Origin: a virus
Length of the DNA stretch: 50,918 bases
IMG/VR virus record: IMGVR_UViG_3300012931_000029
Coordinates: 1-50,918 of that record
Direction: 5' to 3' (one strand)
Shown: positions 23,801-30,235 of the stretch, one piece after another
Position numbering within the stretch: the first letter of the stretch is position 1
How the letters are laid out: each line of letters opens with the position of its first letter
Notes under the pieces: generated by a model
The model's input: only the letters and a program-made list of their open reading frames with translations
The model's database searches: none
What the model was told of the DNA's origin: nothing
Position numbers and translations under genes: made by a program

Positions 23801-25025
23801 CGACGTGAACAAGTTCATCTTCCAGAAGTTCCAACGCGGGGCGATGAACGATGCGTTTGTCATCGAATACAAGCGGCAGCGGGCGGACTACCCGCAGATG
23901 ACGGACGAGCAGGTTGCCCGCAAGGTCTCGCGGGAACTGATGACGCGCTTCGGAAACCTTGGCCGGCAGGGCTGGTTCACGTCGAAGACGGCTCAGGACA
24001 TGGCCCGCATGATCTTCCTCGCCCCGGAGTGGAATCAGGGTCTCATCCGGTCGGAGATTGGCGCTGTGACGGACATTGCCAAGACTGCTGCAAACAAGCT
24101 GATTGGCCGACAGGCGGCAATGGGGCTTCTTGGCCGAGAAATGGTGACAACCGCAATTGCACTGTTCGCCGGCTCGCAAATCATCAATCAGGCGACGCGC
24201 GGCAAGTTCACTTGGGAGAACCCGGAGGAGAGTTTTGGCGCCAAGATTTCGGCGTGGATTCCCGACAAGCTTGGCGGCAGCAACGGATTCTTCTTCAACC
24301 CGCTTGGCCTCACGGCAGAGACAGCGCATCTGATGATGAACGCCTACGAGCGCACGGGCAACACCTACGAGCCGATTGTGAGCTACGTCCGGTCTCGCGC
24401 CTCTGCTACTACGCGCCCGGCATGGACGCTGGCCACGGGCAAGGACGCCTTGGGTCGCACGATCAAGGAAGGCGAGCGTTGGCAGGAGACGGCTAAGGAT
24501 ACAATTCCCGCGCCGATCAGCGGTGGCGCGATTATTCGCGGTGCAAGTGGTGTTGTGCAAGGTGGAATGAGCGAGAAGTTCCCCGGTGAATACCAGAAGC
24601 AGGCGATGCAGACTTTCGGCATGAGGACCGAGCTGGCCCCATCTCCAGAGAAGCGGATTCGCATTCTTGCCTCTGAGTTCAACGAGGCGCGCGGCAAGGT
24701 GCAACAGGGCGAGTTTGGCGTGAGCGAATACGCGGAACTGACCGACGCCTTGCGCCGGCAGAACAAGGGCGACATAGAGGACGCCATCGCTACCCTGTCG
24801 GAGAAGCATGACAGCAAGGCCATCGAGGACTACTATCGCCGCTGGCAGCATACCAATTTCACCGGCTCCGCTGTGTCGGAAGCGCAATTCCTTCGCACCC
24901 TCAACGCTGAACAGCGCAAGCAATACCAGGCTGCGCGCCAAGAGCGCACGCGCATCGCAGTCCGCGCCTTGCAGGCGATTCGGAGCTTGCCTGTCGGAAC
25001 ACGAAAGCCAATTGCGGCCAAGTAA
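17820..25025 (+). CDS. Giant internal-virion / polyvalent protein with HExxH motif
   Basis: 2401 residues between terL and portal. Order: a coiled-coil N-terminal region (about 180-330); a glycine-zipper hydrophobic segment (about 461-520; AALGSVVGPVGTVVGGGLGA, LIGGILANKA) that could enter a membrane; Pro/Ala-rich linkers; a zincin-like site NHEWAHD with HExxH at 1266-1270; an HHTSKFYNTTDYYD-type domain (about 1420-1470); and a long helical C-terminus with RFGNLGRQGWFTSKTAQDMA, IFLAPEWNQGLIRSEIGAVT and a hydrophobic stretch MVTTAIALFAGSQII. This fits large multi-domain proteins packed in virions and injected with DNA. Two linkers contain foreign-looking inserts: a tRNA (20095-20169) and an overprinted gene (21046-21228). 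Confidence 0.8.
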   Translation: MAEIDNGIQEPDETQDDVVQSAPALGVSTRGRATPRGTDLSVSNSLLLATPQGERASQQAYQQGRRDALDRQNSALEAKFRGSRARFYKDPESGLYTQEVETETGKPLFHETTWEPGAIHPKTKAPAYVKRNQYGEQEFKHAPIVRGSDPTDDQLYYHFKETDEQIPAGKLTDLMNHPEPQVARMAHVANMQRTKAIWDEALQPHKESLQKAEADLRDARDTAAAYGSEIAALQKQQETAADPTIAAGLQASIDQLANDQQSLIQRTGKTGDLSLAHRRAQTAFGIFSAKARAAEYEARRGARIAVLKENGLPTEGDPQLAEIDAAQAAVNQAFNDHVGEHLESVAGKLAQQDQQTAALTAGEPKALLQRGLKNVGGISVEDVIRRYGNFQGEPPAAAVLKVHQRLGELEQMLADPEWATPKTAKALQDEQTYLGQLYDQRVARMSPAAKERLQATIDAQTTSTMGAVGRAAGMGLAPAAGAWGGAESGAALGSVVGPVGTVVGGGLGALIGGILANKAQSRALEKLAPEAHKQLVELQVIDSEQHPFASTSGGLLASVPIFEIQGPLAAAKGLASLFKLAKGETVNAAEMLAAKATAIQSGLGAGLGLVGPMIEGQAPTVKDVTQSVAQVMMFGAPRFGGKGGAAQPGKPGAQPATETPPTSAGGTPAPILPEPPPPVKSAKEAAWEMAMREGEEPVKRETIKSSGGDEAPFAEHVARADQVVRKSPIGGELISQQLDTEANANRLGAKPAQIPAQAQHGSSAEERLPHTQEVAGSNPVHATIPAPQATVGPGGEIKAPVAPAEQPLRPSGEQAPAPRAEPALPIQPSAPTAPAAAEPISTTLPEPVGGSRVGQGVNETAKQQAPASVDLGPMEMPFQEKSSTHPDLRIREDLPEAKPIIDKIDEIVKRGTDRQAAMSDGQVKQLTHPFDTLTSAEKEELHNLKMQLRPKSAQEARADILKKRADRKAQTESRQPERLPLEPAPERSPMERATQEAIERTKNLDFAERRNQAEALNVIRKIAAKHGVSAAELNRAVVYRPEKPAPEVSSKTETTPAPVVAEENKPISIQPTEAPNALQKPSASSLLQRPQEGTGKAGGERQRVEQGEQGKAAPEARPAEPAKPAQENPPPVQQEVTNELPTPAQMKPAELRAELAASGIKTVSGGVPIEEARSNQLKAAVGKLRQGKEVSSLAEAKTGSIKIEDAQAAVAEWKAKNTKAPEIEVVNDPEWTENGRGVRGQYRDGKLVINSAYADSAATIHEIANHEWAHDTLASKQGKLALAAFATRELPVADLDALKAKYPQQAGESVVDHRMRLVEEWAAKNAEKNPSVWRKIVDAVRGWLADRGLVTLTHDEAARAMLRTLRGGMDESAFNDYADARSSLGGYADDFSKSNRAIDAEANGRFPASEIARKLGLPTKFITDHAPNTGEWHHTSKFYNTTDYYDLQQVKDWLHGEGDYAEGGERAEARTGNDVLAEWKNKQKEISVKPSDIAKGVSVKYLEWSGSRNHPVATERIEHNVTVERKPGQKFLTITRPDGTSFKKAPTTRGFEIAESKEGKFAPADYDWHLNKILGVEPKDIPRSSLADTEKELRAGQAKLASAWSKMRSDADLKRTLAADRDAVDTKANQYSREVRNTVFDQLKRSIPDTKELATAQDALAFHIEAGGSAKKLQEFRAKIEASTKAAPKWKARALAAINYASANGAKLSDTAATYRKFTDEQVAREQEAGLPTLKRDNYVPRYQDIEEGSWFDTGAHTSPTGASNRKNRKYETLADSIADGVDPKTLNAVDVLDTRIRSGETGINVRTWQKSLKDYKTPSGEALAQTPTRVSRADGSFYYEPGKGYVLENVGNTPIAVKKEFAGMVGALTDPSWFSQSAARQTAQRLNASAKSITLAVDTFHLGRLAFRSAMIRAASLKDAKFGPAFREGLLIAEHSPAEIERMGKSGEIPAETVPAILESKLILQKGIDVGYHSGRVADAMHQEMIQKVPLLGDVNKFIFQKFQRGAMNDAFVIEYKRQRADYPQMTDEQVARKVSRELMTRFGNLGRQGWFTSKTAQDMARMIFLAPEWNQGLIRSEIGAVTDIAKTAANKLIGRQAAMGLLGREMVTTAIALFAGSQIINQATRGKFTWENPEESFGAKISAWIPDKLGGSNGFFFNPLGLTAETAHLMMNAYERTGNTYEPIVSYVRSRASATTRPAWTLATGKDALGRTIKEGERWQETAKDTIPAPISGGAIIRGASGVVQGGMSEKFPGEYQKQAMQTFGMRTELAPSPEKRIRILASEFNEARGKVQQGEFGVSEYAELTDALRRQNKGDIEDAIATLSEKHDSKAIEDYYRRWQHTNFTGSAVSEAQFLRTLNAEQRKQYQAARQERTRIAVRALQAIRSLPVGTRKPIAAK
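20095..20169 (+). tRNA. tRNA with CAT anticodon (Met/Ile2-like), inside the giant ORF
   Basis: A complete cloverleaf can be drawn. Acceptor AGCATGG pairs with CCATGCA (6 of 7 pairs; A-A mismatch at 1-72). TA at positions 8-9. D stem GTTC/GAAC with loop AGCGGAA. Anticodon stem CTTGC/GCAAG with loop CTCATAC, anticodon CAT at 20127-20129. Variable AGGTC. T stem GCCGG/CCGGT (one G-T pair) with loop TTCAAAT. Discriminator A166, then encoded CCA (20167-20169). The anticodon stem lacks the three G-C pairs of initiators, so it is elongator Met or Ile2 (CAT). It is read in frame by the surrounding ORF (about residues 759-784). Confidence 0.85.
21046..21228 (+). CDS. Small protein overprinted in the +1 frame of the giant ORF
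   Basis: 60 residues: MPYKSLAQAAYFNVHKKELE, KQGVNVNEWNKASKGKPLPK, then a basic tail ending IRRLFSKK. A perfect Shine-Dalgarno GGAGG at 21035-21039 sits 6 nt before the ATG. The pattern MPYKS-AQAAYF---KKELEK-GV-V-EW--ASKG--LPK is one I recall from small conserved phage proteins. In the frame of the giant ORF the same DNA encodes only a Gln/Pro/Glu-rich linker (about residues 1076-1137), as expected if this gene was captured by the larger ORF. Function unknown. Confidence 0.7.
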   Translation: MPYKSLAQAAYFNVHKKELEKQGVNVNEWNKASKGKPLPKHVPQSQPSPPKKIRRLFSKK

Positions 25026-25040
25026 CACGTAATCATTACC

Positions 25041-27347
25041 ATGAGCGACCAAGTTCAAAGTTTTGTTTCCGCCGCTACCGCCGCCGCAGATTCTGCCGGA
25101 GCCACGACCACAGCGGAAGATCAAGCCAAGGTTCCGTTTGTCTCCGCGCTCGTGCTGTCGTGTGAACAGGAAAAGAAGATGGTCGATCACGCCTTCAGTC
25201 GAATGCAGGAGCTGACCAACCAGACCTCGCGCGACTTGGTTATGAACCCAACTTGGTGGGCGAACAGCAACGTGCCGGCGCCTGCCGTCTCCGCCTTTGC
25301 CGCCGCCGCACAGGGCTTGCTGCCAGCCGATACGTTCATGGGCAAGCGCACGCGCTACGACGCCATGTTCATGAACGACGTGAGCTGGCGCCCGTTCACA
25401 ATGGGGACGACAAACATTTTCCAGCAGTCGAATCTTGTGGTCCCGCTGACACGCCGCATCGTGCGCCAGATGATTGCCCGCGCCAAAAACCACTTCTTCG
25501 GGAGCGATCCTTGGCTTTCCGTAGCCCCTGCGCCACGCCCGGTGGAGGCTGGTGACGACGCCTTTGCCGACCGGGTGGAGGACTTCGTTCTCTACAAGCT
25601 GACTGAGAGTTGTTCGCGCGACGACAAGGAGAACGCCATCGAGCGCGCTTTGGTGCTGGGTGAGTGCGCCGTGAAAACATCCTACGTTGTTCGAGACCAG
25701 ATATTTGACGTAGACGCGCGTGTTCTGGTTAACATCGAAGGGCAACCCGAGAAGGCGGCAGACGGCAACTTTATCACCGACCAAGACGAGTGGGAAGAGA
25801 AGCAGGTTGAGATGGAACAGGAGCCTCAGCCGCAACAGGCTGAACTGGAGATGCCCGGAGTTCCTCCACAGGCTCCCGTTGTTCCACCAGTGTCAGTTGG
25901 GCGTGTGCTCAAGCGCGACGGTGTTACGCCAGAGCCTTCCGCCCCGGTCTGGCAAAAGATGAAGATCAACCGCCGGCAGGTGTTTTTCGAGGGAGCCAAG
26001 AGCGAAGTCATCTACTACAAGGATTTCCTCTGCCCGCTGACGGCGAAAGACGTGCAGACCGCCGACTGCATCATCCACCTCTACGACAAGCCGGTGATGG
26101 CTTTCATCGACCTGTTGGTGAAGCGCGGCATGGTTCCGGGCGACACGGACTCGCGCCTCAACACGGTGTCGAAGATCGCCGCGCTGGTGAAGGCTATTGC
26201 CTCGAATGATGCGCAGCCAAAAGCCGCCGCCGACCAACAACTTCGCCCGAACGAGAATTTCCAGAACGGCACTCCACCGCATGAGGGGCAACCCGTGGCG
26301 GAGTTCGCAGAGTTCTACATGTGGTATGACGCCAACGGCGACGGCGTGGCGGAGAACATCATGCTGATTGCCGACCGCAAGACGCGGCTTCCTATCTTCT
26401 ATGACCATGTGGCCAACGTGACCACGGATGGCTTGCGACCGATTGAGATTGTGCGCGTCAACAAGGTGGATGGGCGGTGGTATGGCGTGGGCATCATGGA
26501 ACTGTTCGAGTCCTACCAGACAATTACTGACTTGCTCGTGAACCGATGGAACTTCTCTCAGAGCCGGGCTGGTCGCGTGGACTTTTGGGACCCCACTGGC
26601 ACGCTGGAAGGCGACCGCGATCCGAACCTGAAACTTAACTGGGGATCGAGCTACACGAAGAAGCCGGGTCGCAAGATGGACGACATCTTGGAGGTGAAGT
26701 ATCTGACCGACATCAAATTCGAGCAGATACAGACGATGATGCAGTTCTTCATGCAGTTGGCGATGAACGAGAGCGGGGTGACGAACGCCAACGACAACTA
26801 CGTTGCCGGAATGGAACAGGCGAAACTCGCCACCGGACTGATGCAAATCCAGCAGTCGGGCGACGAGATGTTCAAGCCCATCGTGGCCGAACTGCGCAGT
26901 CCGCTGGAGCGAATCATCAAGCGCGAGATTGAAGTGCTGCTTGCCAACATGAACCCGGAGGAGGTTTACGAGGTGCTGGAGGGCAAGACGATGGGGCTGG
27001 AGAAGATCACAGCCGCCGAGGTGCGCGACTTGCGCTACCATGTCCGGTTCTTGCTCACGACGACGAAGAATCAGCAGACCTTGCAGACGGCGGCAGCGGC
27101 CTCGCAACTGGTGGAACGCTTTTACACGCTCATCCCGCAGATTCAACAGCAGGTGGTATCGTTCTACCGCAAGCAACTGCGGGCGCTCGACCCGGAGTGC
27201 GACGTGGACACGATCATCCAGCCGGGCATCACGATGCCTCCTGCCGGCGGCGGAATGGGCGGGCCGAATCCGGGCGGTGACAACGGCAATCCGTCCTCGC
27301 TTGGCGTGACGCCTAACGCCCCACCCCCGCCGCAGATTCAGGCGTGA
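25041..27347 (+). CDS. Portal protein (short-tailed phage type)
   Basis: 768 residues. Features typical of large podovirus-like portals: an N-terminal helical domain, SWRPFTMGTTNIFQQSNLVV, LTRRIVRQMIARAKNHFFGS, and an acidic insertion rich in Glu/Gln/Pro (about 250-295). EFAEFYMWYDANGDGVAENI, then RPIEIVRVNKVDGRWYGVGI, MELFESYQTITDLLVNRWNF and a C-terminal barrel-like helical stretch with an Asn/Gly/Pro-rich end complete it. It forms the ring through which DNA enters and leaves the capsid. It follows the giant internal protein by 15 nt. An intrinsic terminator lies 50 nt downstream. Confidence 0.82.
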   Translation: MSDQVQSFVSAATAAADSAGATTTAEDQAKVPFVSALVLSCEQEKKMVDHAFSRMQELTNQTSRDLVMNPTWWANSNVPAPAVSAFAAAAQGLLPADTFMGKRTRYDAMFMNDVSWRPFTMGTTNIFQQSNLVVPLTRRIVRQMIARAKNHFFGSDPWLSVAPAPRPVEAGDDAFADRVEDFVLYKLTESCSRDDKENAIERALVLGECAVKTSYVVRDQIFDVDARVLVNIEGQPEKAADGNFITDQDEWEEKQVEMEQEPQPQQAELEMPGVPPQAPVVPPVSVGRVLKRDGVTPEPSAPVWQKMKINRRQVFFEGAKSEVIYYKDFLCPLTAKDVQTADCIIHLYDKPVMAFIDLLVKRGMVPGDTDSRLNTVSKIAALVKAIASNDAQPKAAADQQLRPNENFQNGTPPHEGQPVAEFAEFYMWYDANGDGVAENIMLIADRKTRLPIFYDHVANVTTDGLRPIEIVRVNKVDGRWYGVGIMELFESYQTITDLLVNRWNFSQSRAGRVDFWDPTGTLEGDRDPNLKLNWGSSYTKKPGRKMDDILEVKYLTDIKFEQIQTMMQFFMQLAMNESGVTNANDNYVAGMEQAKLATGLMQIQQSGDEMFKPIVAELRSPLERIIKREIEVLLANMNPEEVYEVLEGKTMGLEKITAAEVRDLRYHVRFLLTTTKNQQTLQTAAAASQLVERFYTLIPQIQQQVVSFYRKQLRALDPECDVDTIIQPGITMPPAGGGMGGPNPGGDNGNPSSLGVTPNAPPPPQIQA

Positions 27348-27358
27348 GCAACTATCGC

Positions 27359-27386
27359 TTGACAATAGCTAGAGTTTTTGTATCAC
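27359..27386 (+). promoter_or_regulatory. Promoter of a possible short RNA
   Basis: TATCGCTTGACAATAG with -35 TTGACA (27359-27364), a 16-nt spacer and TATCAC (27381-27386). Unlike its relatives it is not followed by a start codon but by two hairpins. Confidence 0.5.
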
Positions 27387-27397
27387 ACAAATTGCTT

Positions 27398-27428
27398 AAA
27401 GGGACGCCATTGTCCGGCGGCCCCTTTT
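27398..27428 (+). terminator. Intrinsic terminator after portal
   Basis: AAAGGG-a-CGCC, loop ATTGTCC, GGCG-g-CCCCTTTT: a stem of about 10 bp with one internal mismatch, followed by a short T run. Confidence 0.6.
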
Positions 27429-27444
27429 CAGCCTCGGTGCAAAT

Positions 27445-27477
27445 CCCCGTCAGGCATGCATCGGGGCTTTTTATTTT
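27445..27477 (+). terminator. Intrinsic terminator
   Basis: CCCCG (27445-27449) pairs with CGGGG (27462-27466), followed by CTTTTTATTTT. It isolates the region downstream from portal transcription. Confidence 0.65.
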
Positions 27478-27478
27478 C

Positions 27479-27507
27479 TTGACAGTAAATTTGTCGGTAT
27501 ACTTTGT
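27479..27507 (+). promoter_or_regulatory. Promoter of the intergenic RNA-like region
   Basis: TTGACA at 27479-27484, with TATACT (27498-27503, 13-nt spacer) or TACTTT (27500-27505, 15-nt spacer). It starts immediately after a terminator. An ATG lies 38 nt from the -35 box (27517). Confidence 0.45.
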
Positions 27508-27514
27508 GGAGTCG

Positions 27515-27842
27515 CCATGACGGGCCGCGCCACCGGAAACGCGGATAACAACCGGGACCAACGACACCGCCCGCGCATGGAACGGAGTGCAACGAGAGCA
27601 ATCGGTAGCCGGGAGCGTTGAACGCCTAAACTCCACACCCGGCACAAATCAGCGGCGAACGCGAGTTCGCGTGAGTTGGTCGTCATCATACCGTGTGCCT
27701 GTGCGCCAGCCGAGCGGGACGATCCAATGTGGCTACGCAGCTTCCCAGTCCAAAGCGCCAGTGGCTTAGACGACTCATCCCTTCGGTGGGGTGAGTTATG
27801 GGCGCGCTGAAACCCGAACCAAAACGCCAACGGCTTTGTGAT
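27515..27842 (+). ncRNA. Candidate structured non-coding RNA between portal and the GT9 gene
   Basis: This stretch of about 330 nt lies between a terminator-promoter pair and the promoter of the next gene. Stems visible by eye: CCGCG 27525-27529 with CGCGG 27540-27544; GCGAAC 27655-27660 with GTTCGC 27665-27670 closing a GCGA tetraloop; ACTCATCCC/GGGGTGAGT at 27773-27796 with a TTCGGT loop; and AAGC/GCTT inside GTC/GAC around 27748-27772. GGAGT (27584) with ACTCC (27630) and CCGGG (27609) with CCCGG (27638) interleave like a pseudoknot. The alternative is a 34-codon leaderless ORF, 27517-27621 (MTGRATGNADNNRDQRHRPR...). No known RNA class was recognised. Confidence 0.4.
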
Positions 27843-27843
27843 A

Positions 27844-27878
27844 TTTCGCTTGACGAAAGCCCAAAGCGGTAGGAAGAG
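27844..27878 (+). promoter_or_regulatory. TTTCGCTTGACGAAAG promoter element
   Basis: TTTCGCTTGACGAAAG at 27844-27859, -35 TTGACG at 27850-27855. The GTG start at 27885 is 35 nt from the -35 box. The -10 region (GAAGAG) is weak and overlaps an AGGA that may serve as ribosome site. Confidence 0.5.
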
Positions 27879-27884
27879 CAAACC

Positions 27885-28979
27885 GTGCATATCATCACAT
27901 TAAACGAAAAGCTCCAACACAAGCCCACGATTGATCTTCCCCCCGGCGACTATCTGGCCGAAGATTTGAACGCCGCCCAACTCTTGCTCTTGGCCGATGG
28001 AGGCAAGATCAACTCGGTTCACCCCGAGGAGATTGCCGTGCGCCATCCGTTTGACCCGAAAGAGGATTGGAACGGCAAGCGGGTGCTGGTGATGCGGACG
28101 GGTGGATTTGGCGACCTGATTCTGATGACTCCCGTGCTGCGCGAAATCAAGCGGCGCTGGCCGGATGTGACGCTGGACTTGGCGTGCTTCCCGAACTACC
28201 GCCCGGTGCTGGAGAACCTTCCCTACGTCAACCTTGCCCCGACCTATCCGGTGCCGTGGCTGGAGGCGTTGCAATACGACGCATGGGTGCTGATGGAAAA
28301 CGTCATTGAGAAAAACCCGGATGCGAAGAAGATGCACATGACGGACCTGTTCGCCTCCCGGTTTGGGTTTGCGGCAAAGGACATCGCCGACAAGAAGCCG
28401 GAGTATCGGGTGACGGAGCGCGAGCGCATTTGGGCAGAGGAGGCGTATCCGCGCATCAAGGGTGTGCATCGGCTGGCCGTGCAGTTCAATGCGCAGGTGC
28501 TCAATCGCACCTATCCTGGGCAGAGGATGCAGGTTGTAATCGAGCACTTCCACAAGCTCGGCTGGGAAATCATGGTGATGGGCCGCGAGGGCGAGTTGCA
28601 GATGCAGGAGGGTGATCTCCTGCACAACTTAACCGCGCACAAGCACACGATCCGGCAGAGTGCCGCCGTGATCGCCACGAGCGATTGTCTGCTTGGCCCC
28701 GACTCGGCCTTGCTGCATCTTGCAGGCGCGCTGGACGTGCCGGCAGTGGGCATCTACGGGCCGTTCCCAGCGGAATTGCGCGTGGCCTATTCGCCGTCCA
28801 TTCAGGTGATCGAGGGTAGCGGGCATTGCGCCCCGTGCTTCCACCATGTTCGCAACGGCAAGCAGTTTCCGTCGCACGGGCCTTGCGCAAGCAAGGGCTT
28901 CTGCACGGTGCTCGACAGCATCCCCGTCAAGAAGGTGATCGACCGTGTAACGCTGACGGCCAAGCGGCTGGTCGATTGA
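27885..28979 (+). CDS. GT9-family glycosyltransferase (heptosyltransferase-like)
   Basis: 364 residues with a GTG start (MHIITLNEKLQHKPTIDLPP). The GT9 blocks are clear: VLVMRTGGFGDLILMTPVLR, EIKRRWPDVTLDL in the N-terminal Rossmann domain, and CLLGPDSALLHLAGALDVPA, VGIYGPFPAELR in the C-terminal sugar-nucleotide domain. Cysteines in SGHCAPCFHHVRNG and GPCASKGFC may bind metal or form disulfides. In bacteria such enzymes add heptose to lipopolysaccharide. In a phage late region a role in changing the host surface or decorating the virion is likely. It belongs by theme with the 9.6-14.7 kb operon. Confidence 0.82.
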   Translation: MHIITLNEKLQHKPTIDLPPGDYLAEDLNAAQLLLLADGGKINSVHPEEIAVRHPFDPKEDWNGKRVLVMRTGGFGDLILMTPVLREIKRRWPDVTLDLACFPNYRPVLENLPYVNLAPTYPVPWLEALQYDAWVLMENVIEKNPDAKKMHMTDLFASRFGFAAKDIADKKPEYRVTERERIWAEEAYPRIKGVHRLAVQFNAQVLNRTYPGQRMQVVIEHFHKLGWEIMVMGREGELQMQEGDLLHNLTAHKHTIRQSAAVIATSDCLLGPDSALLHLAGALDVPAVGIYGPFPAELRVAYSPSIQVIEGSGHCAPCFHHVRNGKQFPSHGPCASKGFCTVLDSIPVKKVIDRVTLTAKRLVD

Positions 28980-29073
28980 AGCAATACCACGAATCATCCA
29001 ATGTGAGCGACTAGTTATCATCTCTTAAAAATCATGAAAAATAAACTATACGTAGAATTCTTGGAGGCTAAAC

Positions 29074-29361
29074 ATGACTGATTGGACGAAAATCCCTGTG
29101 ATTGGACAAAATGAGGAGGTTTCTCGCGAACTTGCCAACCGCGACTTGGCGGACATCAAGGAACTGCGTGCAACTGCCGCCTTTGAGCGGTATTGGATGC
29201 GCCGCATCAAGCAAAAGAAGGAAGCCTATGACAAGGCATTCCACGAGGATCAAATGTCGCACGAGGAGCGCGAGGTTCACCGCCGCTTGGTGGCTGAATA
29301 TGCCGGTCTGATTTCAATGATTGCTCGCGACGAGTTTACCGCAAAACGCATGGTTGATTAG
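29074..29361 (+). CDS. Hypothetical helical protein
   Basis: 95 residues, nearly all helical and charged: REL-NRDLADIKELRATAAF, ERYWMRRIKQKKEAYDKAFH, EDQMSHEEREVHRRLVAEYA. A strong Shine-Dalgarno site (TTGGAGG) lies 7 nt upstream. Small proteins of this composition between portal and capsid genes are common in short-tailed phages, where some bind the head or DNA. No family is named here with confidence. A 15-codon ORF at 29034 just upstream may be chance. Confidence 0.6.
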   Translation: MTDWTKIPVIGQNEEVSRELANRDLADIKELRATAAFERYWMRRIKQKKEAYDKAFHEDQMSHEEREVHRRLVAEYAGLISMIARDEFTAKRMVD

Positions 29362-29425
29362 TTCACTCCTTCTGACACGGCGACTTTTTTATGATCATGT
29401 AGTCCAAGTATTTAACAGAGACGAG

Positions 29426-29974
29426 TTATTCGTAACTGAAGTTGTCGACGCCGACCGTGAATTCTTTCACTCCAGTGAACGGCCAGGACGCATTTTTGTA
29501 AATAGTCACTGTCACTATTTTCCCAAAAACGGTGCCATCGAATGTAGAATACACTGAATAGCCGTCACCTGATAGTCCGCTGCATAGACTATAATCATAT
29601 CCTTTTATTTGGTGTAAAGCATGTACTACTATGTAATATCCGTCGGAATCAACGTAGACATTGTCGGTGAGAAACATTTTCATCTCCGAAAAAATATAAG
29701 TGCTCCACGAATAGTTTGATTGGAACTCTGGTGCGGTGCATACCCTATCTCTCGGCTGCATCGTCGTCGTGCTACTGACGCTCTTCCCTCCGTTTGCGGT
29801 GAACGTCACAGTCTCCGCATTCCAATACAACGCCATCGCCTGGTATTCGGTGAATGGTCCGACAATGACTCCGCTATCAAAAGAGTCGCCACTCCATTCT
29901 GACTTTGGGTATGCGCCGCACCCGCCGGTGTGCCAGAACCTAGCCAACGACGCAAAATGTGAAGCAGTGCTCAC
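29426..29974 (-). CDS. Putative fibre/receptor-binding protein
   Basis: 182 residues, rich in Ser, Thr, Tyr, Gly and aromatic residues and beta-strand-like (NAETVTFTANGGKSVSSTTT, YVDSDGYYIVVHALHQIKGY, FDGTVFGKIVTVTIYKNASW). There is no signal peptide. It is the last gene of a three-gene minus-strand cassette led by the 868-residue repeat protein. It starts 2 nt after the stop of the gene before, so the cassette is one operon. Its base composition is lower in G+C than neighbours. A tail-tip or decoration role is inferred. Confidence 0.55.
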   Translation of the reverse strand: MSTASHFASLARFWHTGGCGAYPKSEWSGDSFDSGVIVGPFTEYQAMALYWNAETVTFTANGGKSVSSTTTMQPRDRVCTAPEFQSNYSWSTYIFSEMKMFLTDNVYVDSDGYYIVVHALHQIKGYDYSLCSGLSGDGYSVYSTFDGTVFGKIVTVTIYKNASWPFTGVKEFTVGVDNFSYE

Positions 29975-29976
29975 GA

Positions 29977-30228
29977 TTATTCCGGGTCTGTCGGACCGCT
30001 AACGATCGGTATTACGAACGTCTTCGGCTCACCGTCCACGCAGGCCATAAACGTGTAGTTGGTGTAGCTCGTCTCACTCTCGCCTCCGCCTCCTGCCGAC
30101 CTAAGCTTGCTCTGGAGCCCATCGACTCTCTCGATAGGAACGATCGCCGGAGTCTCAGACGTGAAGCTAGGCGGGCGGAACGGAACCACGGCAGCTCGGG
30201 AAATTATGTTGTTGTTTGAGTTTTCCAT
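29977..30228 (-). CDS. Hypothetical protein in the fibre cassette
   Basis: 83 residues: ISRAAVVPFRPPSFTSETPA, IVPIERVDGLQSKLRSAGGG, then TNYTFMACVDGEPKTFVIPI. It is short and beta-rich, with a glycine-rich hinge. It lies 7 nt downstream of the repeat protein and 2 nt upstream of the 182-residue gene. It probably works with these as an assembly or structural partner; no motif identifies it. Confidence 0.5.
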   Translation of the reverse strand: MENSNNNIISRAAVVPFRPPSFTSETPAIVPIERVDGLQSKLRSAGGGGESETSYTNYTFMACVDGEPKTFVIPIVSGPTDPE

Positions 30229-30235
30229 GATAGAA

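Larger units (their letters stand above)
27394..27477 (+). ncRNA. Candidate short RNA or terminator pair after the portal gene
   Basis: From the start predicted by the promoter at 27359 to the T run at 27467-27477 is about 80 nt with no ORF. It contains two strong hairpins (27398-27428 and 27445-27466). It may be only a double terminator for the portal message, but the well-placed promoter would make a defined small RNA. A stretch GGTGCAAATCCC looks like a tRNA T-arm, but no cloverleaf can be drawn. Confidence 0.3.

Noticed and set aside
23328-25835. 835-codon open frame on the minus strand, opposite the giant ORF and the start of portal
   Set aside because: His/Leu/Arg-rich with no domain-like order. 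It is the mirror of G+C-rich codons in two well-supported genes.
25893-27365. 490-codon open frame opposite portal
   Set aside because: Same reason: basic, His-rich composition and complete overlap with a convincing portal gene.
27431-27460. tRNA T-arm-like stretch (GGTGCAAATCCC)
   Set aside because: No D arm, anticodon arm or acceptor stem can be paired; better explained as part of a terminator.
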